A program made the translations under genes and the position numbers. The notes under the pieces are model-generated. The model was not told the DNA's origin, did no database searches, and saw nothing but the letters and a program-made list of their open reading frames with translations. A stretch of DNA of 36,215 nt. It comes from Microcaldota archaeon. GTDB lineage: Archaea; Micrarchaeota; Micrarchaeia; Micrarchaeales; Micrarchaeaceae. How positions within the stretch are numbered: position 1 is the first letter of the stretch; each line of letters starts with the position of its first letter. The stretch spans positions 1 through 36,215 of the forward strand of contig JAKBRD010000005.1 of the NCBI GenBank assembly GCA_021834865.1, in the 5' to 3' direction. Shown here piece by piece: positions 23,966-31,962 of this stretch.

Positions 23966-24795
23966 TGGACGACACAAAGCTGGTATTCCTCCTCTTTTCG
24001 CTTATAATAGTGCTCTTCGGATTCCTCGCATTGCATGCGCTTGGAAAGGGCATACTGTACTACATAGGGGTGCTGCTGCTGCTTATAACTGCCCTCTTCA
24101 TAATTGCAATGAATTGGATAGACGCAAAGCTTTTCTCCGCGATAACATCCATACTGGGAATAACGTTCCAGCCCGCAAAAGACTACACCATCAACAAGCA
24201 CCAGAACGCAGTCATAAAGGAAGTGAACGGCATATTCTACGCTACTGGCTATATAACTGCCAACCTGTTCGCATATACCTTCAGGGAAGAAGCCGCTCCT
24301 GAAGATGACGAGGAAAAGATGATAAACGCTCCTGATCTTTGGGAGCGCATAGTGATGAACATAAACTTCCCTTTCAAGTTTCATGTCCTTGCTTCAGGCC
24401 TTGACGTCCAGAGCATAAGGGACGAGCTCGAGGGCAAGCGCTCGTACCAGGAATTCCAGCTGTCCAGGGCGATGCAGAACAATTCCAACGAGGTAGCCTT
24501 GACTGACATAAGAAGGAAAATGAATACTATACAGGCAAAGATAAACAGGATATCGCAAGGAGAGAAGCCCATAGCCACGGTCATGTATATAGAAACCACT
24601 GCAATAGGGGTAAGCGAGAAGGCAGCGCTTGACGCGCTTGACGCGCAGATAAACCAATTAAGGCTGTCTTTCAGCTCTATGGACGTAGAGACTTCAAGGA
24701 TAATCGGCCGCGAGCTTTATTCGCTTTTCAACTTTAATTTCTCACTGCCAACAGGCCTGAAGGAGCTTTCGGCGATGTTCGATAACCAGAGCTGA
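23965..24795 (+). CDS. Membrane-anchored VirB3/VirB4 N-domain-like protein B
   Basis: 276 residues, apparently a distant paralogue of the preceding protein: two N-terminal membrane helices (about 6-24 and 29-49), then a cytoplasmic part with GIFYATGYITANLFAYTF, PFKFHVLASGLDVQSIRDELEG, a long charged helical region, and TVMYIETTAIGVSEKAALDALD followed by a REL-Y...FNFSLP end. The order strand, helices, ETTAIGVSEKAA strand-helix and SxxGRELxxLF matches VirB4/TraC N-terminal domains in outline. Its stop is 9 nt before the ATPase start. Together, proteins A and B may serve as a split N-terminal, membrane-docking half for the short ATPase (inference). Confidence 0.5.
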   Translation: MDDTKLVFLLFSLIIVLFGFLALHALGKGILYYIGVLLLLITALFIIAMNWIDAKLFSAITSILGITFQPAKDYTINKHQNAVIKEVNGIFYATGYITANLFAYTFREEAAPEDDEEKMINAPDLWERIVMNINFPFKFHVLASGLDVQSIRDELEGKRSYQEFQLSRAMQNNSNEVALTDIRRKMNTIQAKINRISQGEKPIATVMYIETTAIGVSEKAALDALDAQINQLRLSFSSMDVETSRIIGRELYSLFNFNFSLPTGLKELSAMFDNQS

Positions 24796-24804
24796 GGTCG
24801 TAAA

Positions 24805-26322
24805 ATGAGCATACTGAAATTGCAGAGTATAATGAGCAACGAGGTGGGCAAGAGAGCCTTCCTCTCAAGGCCGCCTGAGCCGCCGGCAAACATACTGATA
24901 AATGACCCGTTCCAGGCAATATTCATAGGAAACACCAAGCTTTTCAAGGTTCCATTCAGCTGGTCTTTCACCAACCTTACAAATCCCCATATAGCGGTAG
25001 TCGGAATAACCGGAGCTGGAAAGAGCTACTTCGTCAAGACGTTCCTGATAAGGGCCAGCTACATATGGAATACCAATGCAGTCATAATAGACTGGGCTGC
25101 TGAATACCGCGCCTGGGTAAAGCAGAGCGATGGCATAATAGTATCGCTTGGCAAGGGCGACTACCTCAACATAATGGACCTTTCCGGAATGAAGCCGCTT
25201 GACAGGGTCAAGCAGATTATTTCATCATTCGAAATACTTACCGACATAGCTTCGTATCCCGAGCAGCGCAGGCTTACCGAAGAAGCAATAGAGCAATCAT
25301 ACACGAATGCAGGCTTTGTTCTCGCAGAGCCTGCGCCGGAGGACAAGGAGGCGCCGACGCTAAAAGATGCAATATCTATACTCGAGGAGCAGCTTCAGGA
25401 GGGCACTTACGAATATCCTGCCGAGCTAGAAAATGCGATATACAGGCTAAGGCAATTCGCACGCGAAGGGGAAGACTACTTTGCAAGGAAAAGTACAGTA
25501 AACCTCGAAAAGCTGGCCAGCTCAGGGCTTGTAGACATAGACTTATCAGGCCTTCCGGACGAAAGGTTCAGGGCGCTGGCAGCGCTTTTCATACTGCAGA
25601 CGCTCAAGGAGCGCATGCGCTTTGAGGGCTGGAACGAGGCAAAAGGGCTCAAGACTCTTGTCGTTCTCGACGAGGCATGGAAGATAGCAGGGGACGAAAA
25701 GAGCGACGCGGTCATGATAGTAAGGGAGGGCAGAAAATACCAGTTCGGGCTCATAGTGGCATCGCAGAACCCTACAGACATAAACGAAGCCATATTCTCC
25801 AACGTCGGCACAACCTTCATACTAAGGATAAGGTTTGAAAAGTTCCTAGATTACATACAGGGATCCATAAACTTCTCCGACTTCATACGCACGGAGATAA
25901 GCAAGTTCGGCGTGGGCCAGGCCGCTGTCAACATGGCATTCCAGACGTCGCTGCGCTTCCCAGAAATATTTGTGCTTGACAGGGTGCGCGGAGAGGAGCC
26001 GCTATACGTTTACACGCTGGACATAACGGACATACTGACGCAGAGCGAGCTTTCCGCAGGCATTATACAGAAAGACTACCAGTTCGAAGAGGAAGAGCTC
26101 AAGAACAAGTTCATAGAATACAACGTAAGCACAGAAGCGATAAATTCGATATTCAAGGTCCTCAACGACCAGAACAGGTCTTCGAAGATACTCGACTTCA
26201 TACGCCTTCTCATGTCAAACGGCATAACGACAGAAGACGTAGTCCAGTTCCTCAAGAACCTGAGCATAGAGGACCTATTGATAACCAGGATAATGTCATC
26301 CGTGGGTGCTGTGAATGGCTAA
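24805..26322 (+). CDS. VirB4/TraC/HerA-family secretion ATPase
   Basis: 505 residues, cytoplasmic. Seen: Walker A GITGAGKS at 67-74 (K73); IIDWAAEYR after it, where VirB4/HerA proteins have DxxxEY; a helical insertion (about 130-260); Walker B LVVLDEAW (D289, E290); VREGRKYQFGLIVASQNP with sensor S320/Q321; and TTFILRIR. VirB4 proteins are usually around 800 residues because of their N-terminal domain, which is absent here and may be provided by the two upstream genes. The helical C-terminus (about 420-500) is extra. Motor for pilus assembly or substrate transfer; the closest named archaeal parallels are CedB/TedB. The GAGGTCG site upstream fits ATG 24805. Strong as an ATPase, good as VirB4-like. 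Confidence 0.82.
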   Translation: MSILKLQSIMSNEVGKRAFLSRPPEPPANILINDPFQAIFIGNTKLFKVPFSWSFTNLTNPHIAVVGITGAGKSYFVKTFLIRASYIWNTNAVIIDWAAEYRAWVKQSDGIIVSLGKGDYLNIMDLSGMKPLDRVKQIISSFEILTDIASYPEQRRLTEEAIEQSYTNAGFVLAEPAPEDKEAPTLKDAISILEEQLQEGTYEYPAELENAIYRLRQFAREGEDYFARKSTVNLEKLASSGLVDIDLSGLPDERFRALAALFILQTLKERMRFEGWNEAKGLKTLVVLDEAWKIAGDEKSDAVMIVREGRKYQFGLIVASQNPTDINEAIFSNVGTTFILRIRFEKFLDYIQGSINFSDFIRTEISKFGVGQAAVNMAFQTSLRFPEIFVLDRVRGEEPLYVYTLDITDILTQSELSAGIIQKDYQFEEEELKNKFIEYNVSTEAINSIFKVLNDQNRSSKILDFIRLLMSNGITTEDVVQFLKNLSIEDLLITRIMSSVGAVNG

Positions 26323-26620
26323 GGACACATTTACGATAAGCAGGCAGGAGCTTAGGCGCATACTTACCATATACAAGGTGGACGAATCGAGCATGGCCAA
26401 GCTCTTCTCCGACATGGAGAAAGCGCACCGGCACATAAACGCGATAGCGTTTGCAGGCATGCTTGAAAAGATAAACCTGAAGAGGGACGCAATCGTAAAC
26501 GTGCTCAGGAGGCTTGGCATGGACGACGTAACGATAAACAGCACCATAGACAGCATGGACGAGCAGAAGCTCCTTGCCGAATCAGGGAGGATTTTCGAGG
26601 CTACGATCACTTTTAGCTGA
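26315..26620 (+). CDS. Small helical cytoplasmic protein
   Basis: 101 residues, no membrane segment, predominantly helical and charged (ISRQELRRILTIYKVDESSMAKLFSDMEKAHRH...). It overlaps the ATPase stop by 8 nt, so it is translated with it. The end (VLRRLGMDDVTINSTIDSM) resembles a small helix-turn-helix or UBA-like helical bundle. I do not recognise a family. By context an adaptor or regulator of the ATPase; this is inference. Confidence 0.6.
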   Translation: MAKDTFTISRQELRRILTIYKVDESSMAKLFSDMEKAHRHINAIAFAGMLEKINLKRDAIVNVLRRLGMDDVTINSTIDSMDEQKLLAESGRIFEATITFS

Positions 26621-26622
26621 TT

Positions 26623-27006
26623 ATGATGAAGAAGGAGACAAGATGCATAATATGCGGCAAGGAGCTGAACGGGCTCGAAGTGAAAGACGACTACGTGATA
26701 AAGTCGCTGCGCTGGTTCAAGCACAACGTCACGCACAACGAGAAAAACTACAGGCTGGTTGTGTGCAAGGACTGCTACGTAAAATACAAGAAAGCGAGGG
26801 ATTCCTATAACTCAAAGACGGTATCATACATTGCAATAGGGGTTATATTTGCGGCGCTGCTAATAATAACCGGGAGAAGCCTTGGCGCGGTAGCAGCCGG
26901 CATAGCAATAATAATACTGATGTACGCCCTGTCGCTGCTTAGCTACATGCCCGGGCTTAAGCAGCAGGGCAAGGGCGCGTCCAACGGCACGGGGCAACAA
27001 ATATAA
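26623..27006 (+). CDS. Zinc-ribbon membrane protein with two helices
   Basis: 127 residues. The N-terminal cytoplasmic zinc ribbon has two CxxC knuckles (CIICG and CKDC) about 38 residues apart. Two hydrophobic helices (about 67-85 and 87-107) and a short polar tail follow. It starts with ATGATG 2 nt after the previous gene and ends the ATPase operon. Function unknown; it could tether the secretion-like ATPase or a substrate to the membrane. The zinc-binding call follows from the four cysteines. Confidence 0.62.
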   Translation: MMKKETRCIICGKELNGLEVKDDYVIKSLRWFKHNVTHNEKNYRLVVCKDCYVKYKKARDSYNSKTVSYIAIGVIFAALLIITGRSLGAVAAGIAIIILMYALSLLSYMPGLKQQGKGASNGTGQQI

Positions 27007-27013
27007 GAATGAA

Positions 27014-27025
27014 CTTTTAAATTTA
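27014..27025 (+). promoter_or_regulatory. TATA-type promoter of coiled-coil/surface protein operon
   Basis: CTTTTAAATTTA lies about 28-38 nt upstream of ATG 27053, which has AAAGG at 27041-27045. Confidence 0.4.
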
Positions 27026-27052
27026 TGTTGTAGATAACCTAAAGGTTTTCTG

Positions 27053-27781
27053 ATGGCTGAAACAGGATTGATAGAACCGAAAATAGCAGAGTTCTCGCTC
27101 AAGGCCACGCTTACTGGAGATTTCCCAAGCATAGCCCAAAGGTTTTCGACGCTGCAGATGTTCTCTGTAAAGCTCGAGCAGGACAACAGCCTGGTGCTGC
27201 TCAGCGTGGAGAGCAGGGACATGCAGAAAAATCCATTCCTTTTCTTCATAATAACGCTAAAGCCCGATACCGTCGAAGTGCAGTATTCCATAGCCCTGGA
27301 TACCAGCGAAAAGATGAGAAAGCTTTACGTCGTAAAAAACCTTCTCGGCGTGCTTTCGCTTATAACCGACCTGTACTATGCAGACCCTGCAGGATTGTAC
27401 CAGTATGTAGATTCCACCATAGACGACGTCCTCGCCTCGCTCTCGCAGAATTACAGCGCCCTGTTCAACAACTACGATTCCCTATTCAACGAATACAGGG
27501 AGCTCAAGCGCCTAAACATAGAGCTCACTGCTTCAAACAAGAACCTCACGGTGCAGGCTACGCAGGCCGTCTCGGAGAACAGGGAGCTCAAGGAAAGGCT
27601 GAAGCAGCTTGAGACCTATTCGGACGAATCGCTCATGGTGATGCTCGAGGATTGGATCGACGCGCACAACAGCACGATCGACATAATTGAATTCTCGAAA
27701 TCGTACAAGATACCTGCTCCTAGGATAGAGCAGATGCTCAACAAGATGGTTACAGCGGGCTACATAGAACTCAAGGGTTGA
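27053..27781 (+). CDS. Cytoplasmic coiled-coil protein with C-terminal winged-helix-like domain
   Basis: 242 residues, no membrane segment. An N-terminal alpha/beta domain (about 1-125, with a YSIALDTSEKMRKLYVVKNLLGVLSLI region) resembles a small effector-binding or longin-type fold in pattern only. A coiled coil follows (about 140-190). The C-terminal 50 residues (SDESLMVMLEDWIDAHNSTIDIIEFSKSYKIPAPRIEQMLNKMVTAGYIELKG) have the pattern of a winged helix. It begins the last transcription unit of the locus; the small basic ORF and the large surface protein follow directly. Possibly a cytoplasmic partner of the latter; not recognised as a named family. Confidence 0.6.
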   Translation: MAETGLIEPKIAEFSLKATLTGDFPSIAQRFSTLQMFSVKLEQDNSLVLLSVESRDMQKNPFLFFIITLKPDTVEVQYSIALDTSEKMRKLYVVKNLLGVLSLITDLYYADPAGLYQYVDSTIDDVLASLSQNYSALFNNYDSLFNEYRELKRLNIELTASNKNLTVQATQAVSENRELKERLKQLETYSDESLMVMLEDWIDAHNSTIDIIEFSKSYKIPAPRIEQMLNKMVTAGYIELKG

Positions 27782-27785
27782 GCCA

Positions 27786-27920
27786 ATGAAATACATAGCC
27801 AGGGTCAGCAAGCGTGTCAGGTACATAAGGGTATACGAGATAGTCAAGCGAGTAGGCCCAAAGCAAAACTTCCTGTCGCGCCTTTTCATCAAGGCGCTTA
27901 CCAAGAAGGAGGAAAAATGA
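27786..27920 (+). CDS. Small basic 44-residue protein
   Basis: ATG 27786 to TGA 27918-27920, an open frame that starts 4 nt after the preceding stop and ends directly before the AAGGTG of the next gene, so it exactly fills the gap. The product is strongly basic: 16 Lys/Arg of 44, with an N-terminal RVSKRVRYIRVYEIVKR part, then GPKQNFLSRLFIKALTKK. No membrane segment. It could be a peptide that binds nucleic acid or the acidic partner of the neighbouring proteins. The coding call is based on position and spacing alone; there is no family match. Confidence 0.45.
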   Translation: MKYIARVSKRVRYIRVYEIVKRVGPKQNFLSRLFIKALTKKEEK

Positions 27921-27933
27921 AGGTGCACCAACA

Positions 27934-30288
27934 TTGGCAAATTTCAAAAAAATTGTGATAGCAATTGCTGCAATATTCATCGTTGCGATGGTAGCCAGCG
28001 GCTTATACCTGTCATTTGAGCTAAGCCACATAAAGATAACTCCGGCTCCTCCTCCAGTTGTGCTTCCTACTTCGCTAAGCGCTTATGTGAGCTACCAGGC
28101 TCTGCTTGACAGCAATGAGTCGCAGTTTGCAGTTCCTTACGCAGAATTGTCATATTCGTCTTCCAACCTTTCGAAACTATACATGAACGTTTCAATCCTC
28201 AAATCAAAATTCCCTGCAAAGATATACATGCTCAACGCATCTCAGTCAGGATGCGTAAATTGCGGGGATTTCCAGGCCTTCGAGGACGGTGTGCAGTCGG
28301 ATCTTGCGCTCTATGGGCTTACTTCGGAAGTGGGAAATCTCACCATAATAAACGAATCCGACATACCCTCAATTTCAAACAACTCAATCCTGATAATACC
28401 AAACGGGCTAATGCCGCAGGCCATGCTTAGTGATTACGGTTCTAGCAATATGACGCTCCTGCACTACCTCCTGGACAAGGGCACGAGCATAATATACATA
28501 GGGCAGGCATTCTCCCGCGTGGTGCTGCAGAACGGCGTGATAATTCCGAACTCGCGCATACCTTCTTACATTTTTACTACATCCCCGGTATCCTCAAAAA
28601 GCGTATTCGCATTCGACAGCCCCACATTTTCGTTTTCAAGCGGCGTTGGCTACGGCGACATATCATACGTCAATGCTTTCAACGGGAGCATAGTCGCATT
28701 CTCAAACTACCTAGATTCATGGCCCTCTCCTTCATCGGCTTCCGAAGACATGGCAAAAGCCGTTGCAATAGCTTTTTGGCTCCCTCGCTATGCCCACGGA
28801 TATGGAGCTCTTGCCCTAAATACATCCAGGACCGAGTCCGGCTCGCTCGGGATAGCGATGCCAAGCCCAAAAATAAATTATACCGTGAATAATGCAGCAT
28901 CATTGGAATCCGGGTGGCTTTATGCTGAAATATACACTAATTCAAGCTATGGCTATTCCGGCAAATCAATATACAGGTACATAACCGAGCCTGCCAGCTA
29001 CATAAGCAACGGCACGGTTTCGCTGCCTTCAACTGTTGTGCTCGGCAGTTCGCAGTCGATAACAATGCAGATATATACACATTCAAGCGTTCCGATCCAG
29101 ATACAGCCCCATCTTTCGATATATACCGAGAACATGATAAAGGTTTCAACGATACCTTTGTCTTCGATATCCGCAATCGGAAATTTCACATTCGTAAAGC
29201 TCATAAAATCCTCGTTAGCACCCGGAGATTACATAATGCAGCTCAAGGGCTTTTCCGACAATCTATACGCCAGCGCGCTCTTCAGCGTGCCTCCTGTAAA
29301 TGTAGCGTATACATATTCAAACTACACGTCCAATTCGTTCAGGTTTTACCTAAGCTCTGACGGGGCTCCATTGACTGGAGTCGGCTATACGATGACGCTT
29401 AACGGCAAATACCCGTCAAACGGCACGCTGACTAACGGCACCATAATCTATTCGCTCCCGAATGGCATAAGCGAGCAGTTCGGAACGCTGAATTTCACAG
29501 CGAAGATACTTTCGCAGAAATTCTCCTACGTGGCCAGCAATCCAGCTCCGGTAATAAAAATAACCTCAAAGGACATAGCGCTGATAGTCGTGGTAGTGCT
29601 TATGCTTCTAATGGTTACTATGGTAAGGTCCCCTAACAGGGACGATTTTTTCATAGACGTGCCGCACATGCCGAAACAGCAGCGCACTTTTATAACGCTC
29701 AATGCACAAGACGTGATGCCTGTTTTCCAGAAGCTCAACACCTACTACCACTGGCGCTACATGCCGCTATCGATAAGCGAGTTCAAGCTCGCCATAGCGA
29801 GCAATATAAGGTACAACGGGATTCCGGTAAACCTGACTCCGTCAAACGTGGAAGTGCTTCTCGACCAGCTAATCGCAAACGGGCTCGTCATATCCGCAGA
29901 TGACCTGTACGCTCCGAAGAGCTGGATAGAGGAGAGCAAGCACGACATAGAGTACCTTGCAGTGTTCAAGAAGCTCAGGATATACATGGTAACGCATGCC
30001 TACGTATTTACTGATCTCGATACCAGCCAGAACGCGGACATGAATGTTGTCGTCGGAGGCGAAAGGCACAACGTAATCATATATGCGCCTTCGAGCAAGT
30101 TCAAGAACATACCGGTAACTGCAAATTCAAAGACATTCATAGCTTTCATGAACGACGACAGGCTTGAAGACTTCAAGGACCGCTTATATTCTGTTTCAGA
30201 TGCTGGAGCAGAACAGCTCAAGCTCTACATATCCGCAGGGTACGTAAAACTGGTATCGATGGAGAGCCCGGTAAACTTATTCGACTGA
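27934..30288 (+). CDS. Large two-helix surface protein with cytoplasmic winged-helix-like domain
   Basis: 784 residues from TTG 27934 (AAGGTG at 27920-27925). An N-terminal anchor helix (about 8-27) is followed by an outside region of about 520 residues. This begins with a Rossmann-like domain (KIYMLNASQSGCVNCG, then ILIIPNGLMPQ and LLHYLLDKGTSIIYIGQAF), like the extracellular amidotransferase-fold/DUF4350 domains with the catalytic residues absent, and continues with beta-sandwich segments and many NxS/T sites. A second membrane helix (ALIVVVVLMLLMVTMV, about 550-567) leads to a cytoplasmic part of about 215 residues with a winged-helix-like SISEFKLAIASNIRYNG...LLDQLIANGLV region and an alpha/beta end (MNVVVGGERHNVIIYAPSSKF). 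The layout suggests a sensor or adhesin passing an outside signal inwards. Ends 8 nt from the convergent top6B. Confidence 0.65.
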   Translation: MANFKKIVIAIAAIFIVAMVASGLYLSFELSHIKITPAPPPVVLPTSLSAYVSYQALLDSNESQFAVPYAELSYSSSNLSKLYMNVSILKSKFPAKIYMLNASQSGCVNCGDFQAFEDGVQSDLALYGLTSEVGNLTIINESDIPSISNNSILIIPNGLMPQAMLSDYGSSNMTLLHYLLDKGTSIIYIGQAFSRVVLQNGVIIPNSRIPSYIFTTSPVSSKSVFAFDSPTFSFSSGVGYGDISYVNAFNGSIVAFSNYLDSWPSPSSASEDMAKAVAIAFWLPRYAHGYGALALNTSRTESGSLGIAMPSPKINYTVNNAASLESGWLYAEIYTNSSYGYSGKSIYRYITEPASYISNGTVSLPSTVVLGSSQSITMQIYTHSSVPIQIQPHLSIYTENMIKVSTIPLSSISAIGNFTFVKLIKSSLAPGDYIMQLKGFSDNLYASALFSVPPVNVAYTYSNYTSNSFRFYLSSDGAPLTGVGYTMTLNGKYPSNGTLTNGTIIYSLPNGISEQFGTLNFTAKILSQKFSYVASNPAPVIKITSKDIALIVVVVLMLLMVTMVRSPNRDDFFIDVPHMPKQQRTFITLNAQDVMPVFQKLNTYYHWRYMPLSISEFKLAIASNIRYNGIPVNLTPSNVEVLLDQLIANGLVISADDLYAPKSWIEESKHDIEYLAVFKKLRIYMVTHAYVFTDLDTSQNADMNVVVGGERHNVIIYAPSSKFKNIPVTANSKTFIAFMNDDRLEDFKDRLYSVSDAGAEQLKLYISAGYVKLVSMESPVNLFD

Positions 30289-30296
30289 GCTGCAAA

Positions 30297-31943
30297 TTAT
30301 TCGTTTGCCCCTTTTCCTTCTTCCGGCGCGCTCTCTACTATTTCAAGAGTGCTTTCGTCTTCTTCCTGCGCTTCGCCCTCCTCCTCTTTTACTTTCGGGT
30401 AATGCTCGGTAACGAGCTCTTCAAGCTTGCCGCGTATTACCGCTTTGTCTGTTCCTGTAAGGCTTCCCAGGTCTTTCGAAAGCTGCGAGACGTATCTCAT
30501 TATGGTCTTGTACTTGTTTTTCTCGACGTTTACCTGCTGCTTCCCGTGCATGTATCTCTGTATGTTCCTGGCGGCCTCTTGCAGCGCAAGCTTTATCTCG
30601 TCTATTATCTCATCTTCCTGCGCAATGGCCTCTTTCCCAACTCCGGAATAAGGCACATACACCGAAGATATGTTCACAAGGACGCTCACCGGCTGGTTGT
30701 CCATGTCTATGCCGTAGCGCTTCCACTGTATGTCTCTTACTGCCTGGGTTATCGCACAGCTTCCAGTGTCGAAAAGCAGCGGCACCTTGTTTGCGAATCT
30801 AAGTATGCTTCCTGTATACTCGTCGTTGCCTACTTTCTTTCCCGATGCGCCTCCGTAAGATATTGCAGCTTCAATTATGAACGGTATGCCTCCCTTGAAA
30901 ACCTGCGGCTTCCTTTCTATAACGTGCATATATTCAGGGTTTAGTATGCTGCGTACGGCAAGCTTGACCCTATCGGCTCCTATCGGCCTTATGACGCTTG
31001 CGTCAGGGGCCAGCCATTTCAACTTCTTGAACGCCTTAATGAGCTCCTCGGAATCATTCCAGCTCATTTCCTTCGGCTTTTTGGAGAAATCGACGCCGCT
31101 TGCAATCTCTTTCAGCTCCTTGACTTTTCCCTGGCTGACTCTGGAAAAGCTGGCCATTAGGAAAGAGGCTATGCTGCTTTCCTGGCTCTTCTTTGCAAAG
31201 TCTAAAATATCCATTATCGAGAGCCCAAGAGGGTGCGGAAGTGTCTGTTTAGGCAATTCAGGCACTGCATCTGAGGACCTGACGAAAGTATACTCCTTTC
31301 CTTCAGGGTCCCTGAATCTTATCTGCGCATGAGGATTTGCCAAAGCAGTCCTCTTCAGGTATTCGTATACCCCGTGCTCGCTGTTCTCATATTTTACCTC
31401 TGCGAATTCAGCCTTTATTGTTGTCCCTGTTATTCCTTCCGGGTTTTCAAGCTCTTTTGTTTCGGTTATTACCGGCTTATTTCCCATCGTATCTATGGCT
31501 ATGCTGCACGAGTAGGCCTCTCCGTCCTTAGTGAAAGCCCTGATTCCAACAGGTCTTCCCGTTGTTATCTGCGAAAAAAGGGTGCATCCTGCGGCTCCTA
31601 TCCCCTGCTGGCCCCTCTGCTGTATATACCTGTGGAATTTAGTCCCTGCAAGTATGGTAGCAAGGGCCTTGCCTGCGAACTTTTTCGGTATTCCAGGCCC
31701 GTTGTCTCCGACTTCTACGATATACCTGTTCTCGCCGCTTTGTGATATAGAAACGCTTATATCGGGAAGAATCCCGGCTTCCTCGCAGGCGTCCAAAGAA
31801 TTGGTCACATACTCGTGCACTACGGTTACAAGGGATCTTACCAATCCCGCGTAGCCAAGCATCTGCTTGTTCTTCTTGAAAAACTCCGCTATCGAATGCT
31901 CCTTGAACTCCTTGAATATTTCATTGGCTTTTCTTTCCGCCAT
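30297..31943 (-). CDS. top6B: Type II DNA topoisomerase VI subunit B
   Basis: 548 residues. Archaeal Topo VI is an A2B2 enzyme that relaxes and decatenates DNA with ATP; subunit B is the GHKL ATPase. Seen: HEYVTNSLDACEEAG (E44, N48) for Mg-ATP, DNGPGIP at 80-86, the ATP-lid GQQGIGAAGC at 111-120, the H2TH region, and the transducer with QWKRYG, containing the switch lysine. The acidic Glu-rich C-terminal tail (last about 30 residues) is variable in the family. Start ATG 31943 with AGGTG upstream. In many archaea top6A follows top6B; here a convergent gene follows instead, so subunit A is encoded elsewhere. The KH gene upstream is the usual neighbour. Confidence 0.96.
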   Translation of the reverse strand: MAERKANEIFKEFKEHSIAEFFKKNKQMLGYAGLVRSLVTVVHEYVTNSLDACEEAGILPDISVSISQSGENRYIVEVGDNGPGIPKKFAGKALATILAGTKFHRYIQQRGQQGIGAAGCTLFSQITTGRPVGIRAFTKDGEAYSCSIAIDTMGNKPVITETKELENPEGITGTTIKAEFAEVKYENSEHGVYEYLKRTALANPHAQIRFRDPEGKEYTFVRSSDAVPELPKQTLPHPLGLSIMDILDFAKKSQESSIASFLMASFSRVSQGKVKELKEIASGVDFSKKPKEMSWNDSEELIKAFKKLKWLAPDASVIRPIGADRVKLAVRSILNPEYMHVIERKPQVFKGGIPFIIEAAISYGGASGKKVGNDEYTGSILRFANKVPLLFDTGSCAITQAVRDIQWKRYGIDMDNQPVSVLVNISSVYVPYSGVGKEAIAQEDEIIDEIKLALQEAARNIQRYMHGKQQVNVEKNKYKTIMRYVSQLSKDLGSLTGTDKAVIRGKLEELVTEHYPKVKEEEGEAQEEDESTLEIVESAPEEGKGANE

Positions 31944-31962
31944 GCAAGCACCTAAAATTCAG

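Noticed and set aside
13758..30288. Integrated plasmid or conjugative element
   Set aside because: No integrase, relaxase, VirD4, replication gene, tRNA attachment site or flanking repeat found; neighbours are ordinary chromosomal genes and no sharp composition shift was obvious by eye.
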